Part shown: piece by piece, positions 9,541-19,100 of the stretch
Layout: every line of letters begins with the position of its first letter
How positions within the stretch are numbered: the stretch's first letter is position 1
NCBI RefSeq assembly: GCF_024199925.1
Contig: NZ_JANADR010000003.1
Span: forward strand, 124,001 to 188,000
DNA length: 64,000 nucleotides
Direction: 5' to 3'
From: Bradyrhizobium sp. CCGUVB1N3
GTDB taxonomy: Bacteria; Pseudomonadota; Alphaproteobacteria; Rhizobiales; Xanthobacteraceae
The notes under the pieces: generated by a model
Told to the model about the DNA's origin: nothing
Database searches by the model: none
The model's input: only the letters and a program-made list of their open reading frames with translations
Program-made: the position numbers and the translations under genes

Positions 9541-10296
9541 TCAGTATTTCGCCGCGACCGGAACGCCATAGCCGCCGAAGCGGTAGTTAAACCGCACAGT
9601 GACCATATCAACGTCCTGGCTGATCCGGTCGTTGAGTACGGCCGCAAGGCGCGGATCTGTTACGGAGAAGGAGTTATTCGCGTGTCCCATCCACAGATGG
9701 TCGTATTCAATTCCGGCCGACCAGTTCGGTGCGAAGCCATACTCCCAGCCCACACCCAGGGCGCCGCCCCAGCGCGTGTTGTCTGCCGAGACCAGACCGA
9801 CCCCGGTGGTGTTGTCGAAAATAAAGAGGCGGTTGCTGGTCACGGCCGCGCCGCCCTTCACGTAAAACAGTGAGGCGTTCCATGCCCAGCCGAGTTGGCC
9901 GGTGAAGAGACCAATGCCGTCGGTTTTCACAGTGGTTGAGAGCGTCGGGTTGAACAGGCTGACGCGCGTGTTGCTGAGATCGGCCCAATCACCTTGTGCT
10001 TCCAATCCGAACACAAACTGGTTGGTTTGCCAGCGATATCCGATTTGCCCGCCGGCAACGCCTCCTGAACGATCCCGGCAACCGCTTGCGACTGTTCCTG
10101 CGAGCGTGACGAAATCCACGCAATTGTGGCTTTGGCCCCATCCGCCGTTGGCACCGATGTAGAAGCCAGTCCAATCATAGATCGGCGCAACCACCGGGGG
10201 CGGCGCTTTGACGTAGGGTCTAGCAGACAGATCAGCCGCCGATGCAGGGGCGGCCATGCCCAGCGCGAGCACGGTGCCCAGCAAAATCTTTTTCAT
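9541..10296 (-). CDS. Omp25/Omp31-type outer membrane beta-barrel protein
   Basis: A 251-residue protein with a clear signal peptide (MKKILLGTVLALGMAAPASA, cleavage before ADLSARP), followed by the hallmark DWTGFYIGANGGWG of the alphaproteobacterial Omp25/Omp31 (porin-like) family and ending in alternating beta-barrel strands (VRFNYRFGGYG). It would sit in the outer membrane as an eight-stranded barrel. The start at 10,296 is preceded by GGAG at suitable spacing; longer upstream reading frames lack signal-peptide character and are rejected. Bradyrhizobia carry many copies of this family. It is intact among decayed neighbours, and its role here is structural or unknown. Confidence 0.9.
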   Translation of the reverse strand: MKKILLGTVLALGMAAPASAADLSARPYVKAPPPVVAPIYDWTGFYIGANGGWGQSHNCVDFVTLAGTVASGCRDRSGGVAGGQIGYRWQTNQFVFGLEAQGDWADLSNTRVSLFNPTLSTTVKTDGIGLFTGQLGWAWNASLFYVKGGAAVTSNRLFIFDNTTGVGLVSADNTRWGGALGVGWEYGFAPNWSAGIEYDHLWMGHANNSFSVTDPRLAAVLNDRISQDVDMVTVRFNYRFGGYGVPVAAKY

Positions 10297-10755
10297 TATC
10301 GTTGCTCCATCTCGTCGTTTCGACTGAAACGACCGCCATACTTGCTTCGAGATCTTTCCGGCATCCCAAGTCGAGATTAATCGATTTGATGGAGATGCGA
10401 TGTAGCACGGTGGCAACACTTGGATTTTCAATTTTGGATGGAAAACGGACGCAAGGTGAGCATTGATCCGTCCACGATCAAACAGATGAAAGCTGGACGG
10501 CACGGAGCCGCTAGCCATTGCCACCTTAAGATTGGTCGCGCGTCCGCTATGCGATCTTCCTAGGTCTACCGTGAAGGCTTTGCTTGTCCGAGTTCGATCC
10601 CAGCCGATTTTAACGAGATTTTTGAACTGGTATTGTTTCCAACAATATCTCCCGATAGCGACCAAATTTCACCGCGCAGCCAAAGGACAAGATGGGCCAT
10701 TAAGCGACATCGCAGGTTTGGCCTGATGAGCAAGGAGCCAGCCGACTGAGGCGGC

Positions 10756-11199
10756 CCTAAGGCGCGCGACGCGGTCCTGCGCGACGGCATCCGGGTGCTG
10801 GTCATCGATCCCTGGAATGAGATCGAGCACGCGCGGGACCGCGAGGAGTCGACACACGAGTACATCGGCCGCGCCATCCGCATGCTGAAGCGGTTCGGTC
10901 GTCGGCACGAGGTCGCCGTGATCGTGCTCGCCCATCCAACGAAGGACGTTTACGAGCGCGGCAAGCTGCGGACGGCGACGCTGTATGACATCGACGGCTC
11001 GGCGCATCGGTTCAACAAGCCGGACCATGGGCGGCTGGTGATCGAGCGCGATCCCGTGAAGGCCGAGATCACTGTGCACATCTCGAAGGTCCGCTTCGAG
11101 CAGACCGGCTATCGGGGCGCGATCCGCATGCGGTTCGACCCCGAAACGCAGCAGTTCGATCAACTTCGGGAAATTCAGGGGCAGCTGACCTATGAGTGA
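10756..11199 (+). pseudogene. C-terminal fragment of a phage/plasmid-type primase-helicase (twinkle/DnaB-like)
   Basis: The frame opens after a stop at 10,747 and reads a RecA-fold Walker B region (VLVIDPWNEIEHARDREEST), then HEVAVIVLAHPTKD, LYDIDGSAHRFNKPDHGRLV and ISKVRFEQTGYRG, typical of the helicase half of phage-encoded toprim-helicase proteins. The primase half and Walker A are missing. Its stop overlaps the next start codon, as in phage replication operons. It is a remnant of an integrated phage or plasmid replication module. Confidence 0.7.
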
Positions 11200-11413
11200 C
11201 ATGCTGCTGATCCGGCGCGAGGCGATGAAGTTCAATCCGCTGGAAGACATGGTGATGGATGACGAGGCTCCCTCCATCTGGGACGGGCCCCACGTTGGCA
11301 AGCGCCTGTCCGAGGCGATGCAGACCCTGCGCCTGCTGCCGATGCCTGGCGTCTGTGGCTATCCATCACGTCCATTTAGGATTTTCGGCAGGCAGCACGA
11401 AGGCAGATCGTAG
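11192..11413 (+). pseudogene. truncated phage-associated hypothetical protein
   Basis: The frame starts at an ATG overlapping the helicase fragment's stop (MSDMLLIRREAMKFNPLEDM, then EAPSIWDGPHVGKRLSEAMQ). About 55 residues look like a small gene that follows such helicases in alphaproteobacterial prophages. From about 11,360 the sequence changes character and the frame soon stops, so it is probably a 5' stub. Function unknown. Confidence 0.45.
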
Positions 11414-11632
11414 CCAGCTCAAGGGTCTCCTCCGCTCCAAGTTCGGACCATTGGAGCCGCATTCCTGTCCTCAATGATCTTTCCATGCCCTGAGCGGCAC
11501 CACGTTGGCTGGCAAAACAGGCTGCCCGACTGAAGGCCCGGCCGGCCCCCATCCTACCAAGGCGCTGCTCATTGGGACCCATCAGACCCGGTAGTTGAGA
11601 CGACGACCGCGTCGGCTCGCACGGGTGTGGCG

Positions 11633-11962
11633 CTACCCTGCACTGATCTCGTCCAGCGCTTCCGCGAGCGTCCTCAGAAACGGTTGATGCCAATCATATT
11701 CATCAGACAGCAGCCAAGGCGGTAGGCCGGCGACGTAGCGGCTCAGAGCGATGACGCCCGCAAGCGTGGTTGGTTTGGAGTGGATAAGCACGTCTGCGTA
11801 CTCTGCGAGAGCCAACCTCCTTGCCTCGCTGATTGCGTCGGCCACATCAAATTCGGGGCCTTCGACAAGTTTCGCGGATATGGATGCCGCGGCATCGTGT
11901 TGCGCGGAAAGCGCGCGGTGATGCTCAATCACATCAAAGATCGAATCTAGTTCAGTCGCCAT
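11633..11962 (-). CDS. small hypothetical protein, helical
   Basis: A 109-residue acidic, helix-rich protein (MATELDSIFDVIEHHRALSA, then AISEARRLALAEYADVLI and PFLRTLAEALDEISAG). It has normal amino-acid composition and no signal peptide or membrane segment. I recall similar unannotated rhizobial proteins but cannot name a family. The surrounding 300 bases on either side hold no other supported gene. Confidence 0.5.
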   Translation of the reverse strand: MATELDSIFDVIEHHRALSAQHDAAASISAKLVEGPEFDVADAISEARRLALAEYADVLIHSKPTTLAGVIALSRYVAGLPPWLLSDEYDWHQPFLRTLAEALDEISAG

Positions 11963-12524
11963 GGCGCATTTGCCCCAGGCCGCATGAGATCGGCACCAAC
12001 CAATCCTGGTAGGCGCTTGGAGTCCTTCTCCGCGATAAAACTTGGCAGCCCCCGTGGATTACGCGCAACCCCAAGTCCCGGGGGCCAAGGTGGTCAGCTT
12101 TGCCTATTCCAGTCGGCAAGCAGGGGGGCAACGCTGGCCACCGGCGTTTGCGGCGCGTGGTAGGAACAGCGTCGGCTTTCTTTGCATGTTTCCCCGACGC
12201 CGAGTCGCGCCCGCGCTGCTTCCGGGTCGTCAAGCCACTGGCGACGACCAGTCCTGGGAGTTGTGCCAGTGAAGTGTTTCCGGACGATACATCCAGCGGT
12301 CAGCTTCTGCCGCTTGAGGCTAGGCCGTTAGAGTTAGCGGGGGCGTGATAGGGACAGCGCCGTATCTCCATCGGGCGCCGAGTCATGCCGCCGCTAACTT
12401 CTATACTGTGGGTCGAATGGACGGCGATCACCAACAGGACAAACCTTCGCGCGCCGAGCTGAGGCGTGCGGAGCGGATAAAACGCCCCGACCAGATCGAC
12501 CCGCGTGGTCCCACAAAGGCCGAC
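11963..12524. other. about 560 bases without a supported gene
   Basis: Short frames exist on both strands, for example a 36-codon basic frame at about 12,418-12,525 (MDGDHQQDKPSRAELRRAER...), but none has a clear ribosome binding site or recognisable family. The region ends at the left inverted repeat of the IS3-family element. Confidence 0.4.
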
Positions 12525-12570
12525 TGAAGTGGACCCCGGATTTTGGACCGGCGGCTTAGCATTACAGTTG

Positions 12571-14476
12571 GTGCGCCGGGAGACCGGCAAGGAGTAGGTG
12601 GTGGAAGTCCACTGCGATGAAGGAATAGCGATCCACATCGGCCCCGAGCCGTGCGCAGGCGTCCGCGAGGATGTCGGCGAAGCGTCAGCAGGGGAGCGCA
12701 TAGGCCAGCCATGGAGCCGCGAAAGAATGCTTTCCCGAGAGCCGACGCTGTCAACTGAGCGGAAGGCAACACGAAAGGGTGCGATATCGCGAGCGCCCAG
12801 TCGCCTCGGCGTGGTCGCAGACCCTGGCATGTGCAGAAGCTTCTTGTACGGGAACCGGGAGGTCTCTTGGTCGGCCAGATGCTCATGGAAGCGGCCTGGT
12901 CCGCGGCGGGAAGGCGAGGAGCTGTAGCCGCCGATGAACGATCAGGAGAAGTCTGACTCCGCCATAGTAGCAATGAAGTCGCCGAACAAAGCCGGAGGTA
13001 CGGTGGCGGAGGCGATGGAGCGAAGGGCGGGGACCAAGGGAAACGCGAGACAGCAAAGCACATTCCGGACACAGGGCCGGGATCGTGTGATCCAGGAGCT
13101 TGATCGCGTACGGCAAGCCGCAAGGCAGAGGAAGAAGGAGCGGTTCACAGCGCTTCTCCACCATATCAATACCGACACGCTCCGGATGGCTTTCTACGCG
13201 CTCAAGCGCAAAGCAGCCCCCGGCGTGGATGGTGTGACATGGCAGGACTTCGAGACAGATCTGGAGCCCCGGCTTGCGGATCTGCACCGACGGGTCCACA
13301 CAGGAGCGTATCGTCCCCAACCGTCACGTCGGACGTATATTCCGAAGGCGGACGGCCGGGAGAGAGCGCTGGCGATCGCGGCTTTGGAGGACAAAATCGT
13401 CCAAGGCGCGACCGTCATGGTGCTCAACGCCATCTACGAAGGCGACTTCGTCGGTTTCTCCTACGGGTTTCGACCCGGTAGGGGCCCACATGATGGGTTG
13501 GACGCCCTGGCGGTAGCGATCACCACGCGGAAGGTGAACTGGATACTTGACGCCGACGTGCAAAACTTTTTCGGAAGTGTGAACCAAGACTGGCTGGTCC
13601 AGTTCTTGGAACACCGCATCGGCGACAAGCGCATCATCCGCCTGATCCGTAAATGGCTGAAGGCGGGCATTCTCGAAGACGGGGTCGTTACCGTGGACGA
13701 CAGGGGCACGGGGCAAGGATCGGTGATTTCGCCGCTGCTCGCCAATGTCTACCTGCACTACACGTTCGATCTTTGGGCCGAACGCTGGCGACGGCAAGAG
13801 GCCCATGGCGACATGATCATCGTGCGCTATGCCGATGATCTCGTGGCTGGCTTCGAGCATGAGGACGACGCTCGCCGTTTCCTTGATGCAATGCGTGAAC
13901 GGTTTGAAGCATTCGCGTTGACACTCCACCCAGACAAGACCCGCTTGATTGAGTTTGGTCGCCGTGCGGCGGTCAACCGCAAGGGGCGCGGCCTTGGCAA
14001 ACCGGAGACCTTCATGTTTCTGGGCTTCACCCACATCTGCGGTAAATCACGCCGAGGAAACTTCCTGCTCGAAAGGAAGACCCGTCGCGACCGTCTGCGG
14101 AGGAAGCTTCAGGACATCAAGGAAAAGCTGCGGCGTCGGATGCACCAACCGATCCTCGTCCAGGGTGCATGGCTGAGACAGGTCGTCGCCGGCCACTTCG
14201 CCTACTACGCGGTTCCTACAAATGGGCGGACGCTCTCAGCGTTCCGCTACTATGTGACCGATCTCTGGCGTCGAACGCTTCGGCGGCGAAGCCAACGAGA
14301 CCGCTTCACGTGGGACCGCATGACGAAGTTGGCGGATGAATGGCTCCCTCAACCCCGTATCCTCCATCCCTGGCCACAACAGCGCTTCGCCGTCACATAC
14401 CCAAGGTAAGAGCCGGATGCCTTAATTGGGCTCGTCCGGATCCGCGCGGGGGGCGCTCAGCAATGAGCGTCCCTAC
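12571..14476 (+). mobile_element. group II intron, copy 1
   Basis: The intron begins with the conserved GTGCGCC at 12,571 and ends with ...CCCTAC at 14,476. About 360 bases of structured RNA precede the maturase gene. After the gene, from about 14,410, comes a domain V hairpin (GAGCCGGATGC... pairing with ...GTCCGGATC) and a domain VI stem (GCGCTCA GCAA TGAGCGT). The 5' exon ends in CATTACAGTTG and the 3' exon starts CGCAAAC, both being the end of the host IS701. Confidence 0.85.
12934..14409 (+). CDS. ltrA: group II intron-encoded reverse transcriptase/maturase
   Basis: A 491-residue protein. The reverse transcriptase domain shows RKAAPGVDGVTWQDFE, the finger block RRTYIPKADGRERALAIAAL, FSYGFRPGRGPHDGL, GTGQGSVISPLLANVYLHY and the catalytic YADD (residues 299-302). 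A thumb/maturase (X) domain follows up to HPWPQQRFAVTYPR. No C-terminal HNH endonuclease domain is present, as in endonuclease-minus bacterial introns, which home by using replication-fork ends or nicked DNA. The protein would promote splicing of its host intron and reverse splicing into DNA. It appears intact. Confidence 0.93.
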   Translation: MNDQEKSDSAIVAMKSPNKAGGTVAEAMERRAGTKGNARQQSTFRTQGRDRVIQELDRVRQAARQRKKERFTALLHHINTDTLRMAFYALKRKAAPGVDGVTWQDFETDLEPRLADLHRRVHTGAYRPQPSRRTYIPKADGRERALAIAALEDKIVQGATVMVLNAIYEGDFVGFSYGFRPGRGPHDGLDALAVAITTRKVNWILDADVQNFFGSVNQDWLVQFLEHRIGDKRIIRLIRKWLKAGILEDGVVTVDDRGTGQGSVISPLLANVYLHYTFDLWAERWRRQEAHGDMIIVRYADDLVAGFEHEDDARRFLDAMRERFEAFALTLHPDKTRLIEFGRRAAVNRKGRGLGKPETFMFLGFTHICGKSRRGNFLLERKTRRDRLRRKLQDIKEKLRRRMHQPILVQGAWLRQVVAGHFAYYAVPTNGRTLSAFRYYVTDLWRRTLRRRSQRDRFTWDRMTKLADEWLPQPRILHPWPQQRFAVTYPR

Positions 14477-14625
14477 CGCAAACGGTTTTGATTTGAAGTG
14501 GGCGCGTTGAGCGGCAGCTTGGTGAGCTCTGCGCCAGACAGACCATGCGATGATGTGTGCGGGTTGAATCCGCTTTCGAGCAAGTCTGATAGCAATGCGA
14601 CGGATTTCCTGGATTGACCAACGGA

Positions 14626-15861
14626 TCAGTGGTGGGGTGGTTGTGCTTTGGCTTTTGCCCGGGGGCGCCGTTTCGTTTTTTTGGGCGGTGGCGGATTAGC
14701 GCGATGTCGGATCGCGGCCATCATGGCGAAGGCGAGCATCACCAAGGACACATGACGGTGCCAGCCATGCCAGGATCTGCTCTCGTTGTGATCGAGCCCG
14801 AACTCGTTTTTCGCGGTTTCAAAGCTGTCCTCGATCGCCCATCGATGGCCTTCGACCGCGACCAGCGTTTCAATGGCTGTTCCCGCTGGGCACCAGGTGG
14901 AGAAGAAGGCGAGGTCATCATCGGCGATGCGACGACGGATCAGTAGACCGCGTGTCCACAAACCGTCATTTGCACTGTTGAACTGCTCGGCCTCGAGATC
15001 GGCCAATTCGAGATAACACCAATCGTGCAGCCGCGGTCCTTTGGTTCCGGCTCCCGCCGACAGGCGCTTCCAGTCGGATGAGTGCCGCGTCCGGGCGAGG
15101 TCTGCAGCCGTACCGGCGACCGGCGGTCGCTTGCCCCAGGATCGAAACACATGAGCGCTGCTGACCCCAAGCACGTAGCCTTTGCCTGCCCGACGTAGTT
15201 GCTGTTCGATGTTGCCAACACCGTAGACGGTATCACCGGCAACCCACTTGAATGGTACAGACGCGGCTATCGCGCGTGCGATCATTCTCGTCGCAAGCTT
15301 TGGTTTGGTCGCAAAGCCGACATCGGCAGGCACATATGTGGCTTCCAGACGATCTGGATCGTCGGTCCATTCCTTCGGAAGATACAACGCGCGATCGATG
15401 AACGCATGGCCATGACGCGAAACGTAGGCAGCGAAGACACCGATCTGGCAGTTCGTGATCTTCCCTGCCGAACCAGTGTATTGCCGCGCCACTCCGCATG
15501 AGGCTTTGCCCTGTTTGAGAAAACCGGTCTCGTCGATCACCAGCACCGCATCGTCATCCGCCAAATGCTCGATGACATAGTCGTGCACGATATCGCGCAG
15601 GGCATCAGCGTCCCAGTCTCCACGACCCAGAATCGCCTGCTGCCGCCATGGGCCGGGATCGCCAGCCGCCTCCGCGCGCATCCAACCGGTCTTGCGCTGC
15701 TCATCTCCGAGCAGACCTTCCAGGAATAGACCTGCATTCGTCGCAACACGCTCTTGCGTGAACAACGGACGTATCCGTTGCTTGATCTCTCGAAGCGACG
15801 CCGCCCACAACGCAAGCGTCTCTTCAATCGACGCTGTCCGCGCCCACGATCTTCGAATCAT
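14626..15861 (-). CDS. IS701-family transposase
   Basis: A 411-residue DDE transposase, with the start chosen at 15,861 (MIRRSWARTASIEETLALWA), the first in-frame ATG after the leader. Catalytic residues are visible in VLVIDETGFLKQGK (Asp), WVAGDTVYGVG (Asp) and HRWAIEDSFETAKNEFG (Glu). The basic C-terminus (PPKKTKRRPRAKAK) is typical. The gene looks intact, but both inverted repeats it should act on are split by introns, so the element is probably locked in place unless the outer tips still suffice. Transcription from outside would pass through intron copy 2, which lies upstream in the same orientation. Confidence 0.9.
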   Translation of the reverse strand: MIRRSWARTASIEETLALWAASLREIKQRIRPLFTQERVATNAGLFLEGLLGDEQRKTGWMRAEAAGDPGPWRQQAILGRGDWDADALRDIVHDYVIEHLADDDAVLVIDETGFLKQGKASCGVARQYTGSAGKITNCQIGVFAAYVSRHGHAFIDRALYLPKEWTDDPDRLEATYVPADVGFATKPKLATRMIARAIAASVPFKWVAGDTVYGVGNIEQQLRRAGKGYVLGVSSAHVFRSWGKRPPVAGTAADLARTRHSSDWKRLSAGAGTKGPRLHDWCYLELADLEAEQFNSANDGLWTRGLLIRRRIADDDLAFFSTWCPAGTAIETLVAVEGHRWAIEDSFETAKNEFGLDHNESRSWHGWHRHVSLVMLAFAMMAAIRHRANPPPPKKTKRRPRAKAKAQPPHH

Positions 15862-15900
15862 GGTTGCCCATGGATTCAGAAGCCCGCAAAAAAGTTTGCG

Positions 15901-17806
15901 GTAGGGACGCTCATTGCTGAGCGCCCCCCGCGCGGATCCGGACGAGCCCAATTAAGGCATCCGGCTCTTACCTTGGGTATGTGACGGCGAAGCGCTGTTG
16001 TGGCCAGGGATGGAGGATACGGGGTTGAGGGAGCCATTCATCCGCCAACTTCGTCATGCGGTCCCACGTGAAGCGGTCTCGTTGGCTTCGCCGCCGAAGC
16101 GTTCGACGCCAGAGATCGGTCACATAGTAGCGGAACGCTGAGAGCGTCCGCCCATTTGTAGGAACCGCGTAGTAGGCGAAGTGGCCGGCGACGACCTGTC
16201 TCAGCCATGCACCCTGGACGAGGATCGGTTGGTGCATCCGACGCCGCAGCTTTTCCTTGATGTCCTGAAGCTTCCTCCGCAGACGGTCGCGACGGGTCTT
16301 CCTTTCGAGCAGGAAGTTTCCTCGGCGTGATTTACCGCAGATGTGGGTGAAGCCCAGAAACATGAAGGTCTCCGGTTTGCCAAGGCCGCGCCCCTTGCGG
16401 TTGACCGCCGCACGGCGACCAAACTCAATCAAGCGGGTCTTGTCTGGGTGGAGTGTCAACGCGAATGCTTCAAACCGTTCACGCATTGCATCAAGGAAAC
16501 GGCGAGCGTCGTCCTCATGCTCGAAGCCAGCCACGAGATCATCGGCATAGCGCACGATGATCATGTCGCCATGGGCCTCTTGCCGTCGCCAGCGTTCGGC
16601 CCAAAGATCGAACGTGTAGTGCAGGTAGACATTGGCGAGCAGCGGCGAAATCACCGATCCTTGCCCCGTGCCCCTGTCGTCCACGGTAACGACCCCGTCT
16701 TCGAGAATGCCCGCCTTCAGCCATTTACGGATCAGGCGGATGATGCGCTTGTCGCCGATGCGGTGTTCCAAGAACTGGACCAGCCAGTCTTGGTTCACAC
16801 TTCCGAAAAAGTTTTGCACGTCGGCGTCAAGTATCCAGTTCACCTTCCGCGTGGTGATCGCTACCGCCAGGGCGTCCAACCCATCATGTGGGCCCCTACC
16901 GGGTCGAAACCCGTAGGAGAAACCGACGAAGTCGCCTTCGTAGATGGCGTTGAGCACCATGACGGTCGCGCCTTGGACGATTTTGTCCTCCAAAGCCGCG
17001 ATCGCCAGCGCTCTCTCCCGGCCGTCCGCCTTCGGAATATACGTCCGACGTGACGGTTGGGGACGATACGCTCCTGTGTGGACCCGTCGGTGCAGATCCG
17101 CAAGCCGGGGCTCCAGATCTGTCTCGAAGTCCTGCCATGTCACACCATCCACGCCGGGGGCTGCTTTGCGCTTGAGCGCGTAGAAAGCCATCCGGAGCGT
17201 GTCGGTATTGATATGGTGGAGAAGCGCTGTGAACCGCTCCTTCTTCCTCTGCCTTGCGGCTTGCCGTACGCGATCAAGCTCCTGGATCACACGATCCCGG
17301 CCCTGTGTCCGGAATGTGCTTTGCTGTCTCGCGTTTCCCTTGGTCCCCGCCCTTCGCTCCATCGCCTCCGCCACCGTACCTCCGGCTTTGTTCGGCGACT
17401 TCATTGCTACTATGGCGGAGTCAGACTTCTCCTGATCGTTCATCGGCGGCTACAGCTCCTCGCCTTCCCGCCGCGGACCAGGCCGCTTCCATGAGCATCT
17501 GGCCGACCAAGAGACCTCCCGGTTCCCGTACAAGAAGCTTCTGCACATGCCAGGGTCTGCGACCACGCCGAGGCGACTGGGCGCTCGCGATATCGCACCC
17601 TTTCGTGTTGCCTTCCGCTCAGTTGACAGCGTCGGCTCTCGGGAAAGCATTCTTTCGCGGCTCCATGGCTGGCCTATGCGCTCCCCTGCTGACGCTTCGC
17701 CGACATCCTCGCGGACGCCTGCGCACGGCTCGGGGCCGATGTGGATCGCTATTCCTTCATCGCAGTGGACTTCCACCACCTACTCCTTGCCGGTCTCCCG
17801 GCGCAC
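15901..17806 (-). mobile_element. group II intron, copy 2 (inverted)
   Basis: Inverted copy of the intron at 12,571-14,476, with the same length and, in every stretch I compared, the same sequence. Its 5' end is at 17,806 and its 3' end at 15,901, again between CATTACAGTTG and CGCAAAC, that is, at the equivalent position of the other inverted repeat. The two copies form a 1,906-bp inverted repeat separated by 1,424 bases, a large potential cruciform or recombination substrate. Confidence 0.85.
15968..17443 (-). CDS. ltrA: group II intron-encoded reverse transcriptase/maturase, second copy
   Basis: The 491-residue translation is the same as that of the copy at 12,934-14,409, including the YADD active site and the lack of an HNH domain. 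The identity of the two copies indicates a recent second homing event or gene conversion. Confidence 0.93.
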   Translation of the reverse strand: MNDQEKSDSAIVAMKSPNKAGGTVAEAMERRAGTKGNARQQSTFRTQGRDRVIQELDRVRQAARQRKKERFTALLHHINTDTLRMAFYALKRKAAPGVDGVTWQDFETDLEPRLADLHRRVHTGAYRPQPSRRTYIPKADGRERALAIAALEDKIVQGATVMVLNAIYEGDFVGFSYGFRPGRGPHDGLDALAVAITTRKVNWILDADVQNFFGSVNQDWLVQFLEHRIGDKRIIRLIRKWLKAGILEDGVVTVDDRGTGQGSVISPLLANVYLHYTFDLWAERWRRQEAHGDMIIVRYADDLVAGFEHEDDARRFLDAMRERFEAFALTLHPDKTRLIEFGRRAAVNRKGRGLGKPETFMFLGFTHICGKSRRGNFLLERKTRRDRLRRKLQDIKEKLRRRMHQPILVQGAWLRQVVAGHFAYYAVPTNGRTLSAFRYYVTDLWRRTLRRRSQRDRFTWDRMTKLADEWLPQPRILHPWPQQRFAVTYPR

Positions 17807-17862
17807 CAACTGTAATGTTAGGTGGTGCGGATGCCGTTCCGTTTTGATAAACGGAGCGGACC

Positions 17863-18150
17863 ATGAAGAAGACGAGACGGACAATCGATGCGGCGCTGAA
17901 GGCAAAGATCGCCTTGGAGGCGCTGCGAGAACAATCAACGGTGACGGATCTGGCGCAGCGCTACCAGGTGCATGTGAACCAGATTTATGCCTGGAAGAAA
18001 CAGCTTCAGGATCAAGCGGTTCGGGCGTTCGACGCGGGCGCTGGTCGGGATGGCGAGGCGGCCCACGAACTGGAGGTCGAGAAGCTCCACGCCAAGATCG
18101 GACAATTGACGGTCGAGCGGGATTTCTTAGCCAGGAGGTCCGAAAGATGA
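17863..18150 (+). CDS. IS3-family OrfA (helix-turn-helix protein)
   Basis: A 95-residue HTH_Tnp_1 protein: ALKAKIALEALREQSTVTDL, AQRYQVHVNQIYAWKKQLQ, then a leucine-zipper-like tail (HELEVEKLHAKIGQLTVERD). It is preceded by GGAGCGG 8 bases before the ATG. Its stop overlaps the orfB start (ATGA at 18,147-18,150). OrfA binds the terminal repeats and partners OrfB. The nested IS701 sits 41 bases upstream and probably separates the gene from its own promoter. Confidence 0.88.
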   Translation: MKKTRRTIDAALKAKIALEALREQSTVTDLAQRYQVHVNQIYAWKKQLQDQAVRAFDAGAGRDGEAAHELEVEKLHAKIGQLTVERDFLARRSER

Positions 18151-19100
18151 GCGCGCCGGATCGCCGAGGATTGCTTCAGCGCGATCATGCGAGTCTATCG
18201 ATCCGCCGGCAATGCCAACTGCTGAGCGTTGCGCGATCGAGCGTGTATCGGCCGCCGCTGCTGGCCAATGACAACGACCTTGAGCTGATGCGGCGGATCG
18301 ACGAGCTGTTCACGGCCTGGCCGTTCCTGGGCTCGCGGCGGATGACGGCGATGCTCAATAGCGAAGGCTGTCGCATCAATCGCAAGCGCGTGCAGCGGTT
18401 GATGCGCAAGATGGGCATCGCGGCGCTGGGACCAAAGCCCAGAACCACAAAGCCGGCGCCGGGACACAAGATCTTCCCGTATCTCCTGCGCCATATGGTG
18501 ATCGACCGACCGAATCAAGTGTGGGCGGCCGATATCACCTATCTGCCGATCGGCCAGGGCTTTCTGTATCTGGTGGCTATCATCGATTGGGCGAGCCGTG
18601 CGGTGCTGGCCTGGCGCCTGTCGAACACGATGGACACATCGTTCTGCGTGTCTGCGCTCGAAGAGGCCTTGGCGCGCTTCGGCCGGCCTGAGATCTTCAA
18701 TACCGACCAGGGCAGCCAGTTCACCAGCGCCGCCTTCACCGGCACGCTGGCCGCCACCGGCGTCAGGATCTCGATGGACGGTCGTGGGCGCTGGATGGAC
18801 AACGTGTTCATCGAGCGGCTGTGGCGCTCGCTCAAATACGAGGACATCTATCTCAAGGGTTATTCGGATGGTCGCGAGGCCAAAGCCGGAATCGCCCGAT
18901 GGATCGAATTTTACAATTTCCAGCGCCCTCATCAGGCGCTGGAAAACCGCGCGCCGATGGCGGTCTGGCGGGCCGGTGTCACCGGCGCATTCGGCGAACA
19001 GGCTGTGGATATGACGCTTCTCGCAAGCGAGAAGCTTGGACAACGCTGCGCGTTGCCCGCATCCCCACAGCCACAACAGCAGCAGGCAAGAGTAGCGTAA
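18147..19100 (+). CDS. IS3-family OrfB (DDE integrase-type transposase)
   Basis: 317 residues from the ATG at 18,147, which overlaps orfA by 4 bases with AGGAGG upstream. It has an HTH_21 region (LMRRIDELFTAWPFLGSRRM) and an rve core with Asp in VWAADITYLP, Asp in NTDQGSQFTS and Glu in DNVFIERLWRSLKYE. The length is normal for the family. A much longer in-frame opening upstream runs back into intron DNA and is not used as the start. Confidence 0.9.
   Translation: MSAPDRRGLLQRDHASLSIRRQCQLLSVARSSVYRPPLLANDNDLELMRRIDELFTAWPFLGSRRMTAMLNSEGCRINRKRVQRLMRKMGIAALGPKPRTTKPAPGHKIFPYLLRHMVIDRPNQVWAADITYLPIGQGFLYLVAIIDWASRAVLAWRLSNTMDTSFCVSALEEALARFGRPEIFNTDQGSQFTSAAFTGTLAATGVRISMDGRGRWMDNVFIERLWRSLKYEDIYLKGYSDGREAKAGIARWIEFYNFQRPHQALENRAPMAVWRAGVTGAFGEQAVDMTLLASEKLGQRCALPASPQPQQQQARVA

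Larger units (their letters stand above)
12556..17821 (-). mobile_element. IS701-family element with a group II intron in each terminal inverted repeat
   Basis: Direct repeats TTAG at 12,556-12,559 and 17,818-17,821 form a 4-bp target duplication, as IS701 elements make. The tips CATTACAGTTG (12,560-12,570) and its reverse complement (17,807-17,817) are the outer 11 bases of the inverted repeats. The repeats continue inside the introns as CGCAAAC..TTTTG at 14,477 and, inverted, ending at 15,900. Each repeat is thus split at the same position by a 1,906-bp intron. The core 14,477-15,900 holds the transposase gene on the minus strand. Confidence 0.85.

Noticed and set aside
13324..14034. 236-codon minus-strand frame inside intron copy 1 (and its twin in copy 2)
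   Set aside because: Antisense shadow of the reverse transcriptase gene.
12571..14476. Retron or diversity-generating retroelement for the reverse transcriptase genes
   Set aside because: The maturase (X) domain, GTGCG 5' end, domain V and domain VI hairpins identify a group II intron; there is no template/variable repeat pair.
17547..19100. Single 517-codon IS3 transposase starting at 17,547
   Set aside because: The first 200 codons are intron antisense and IS leader; orfB starts at 18,147 with AGGAGG and an ATGA overlap with orfA.
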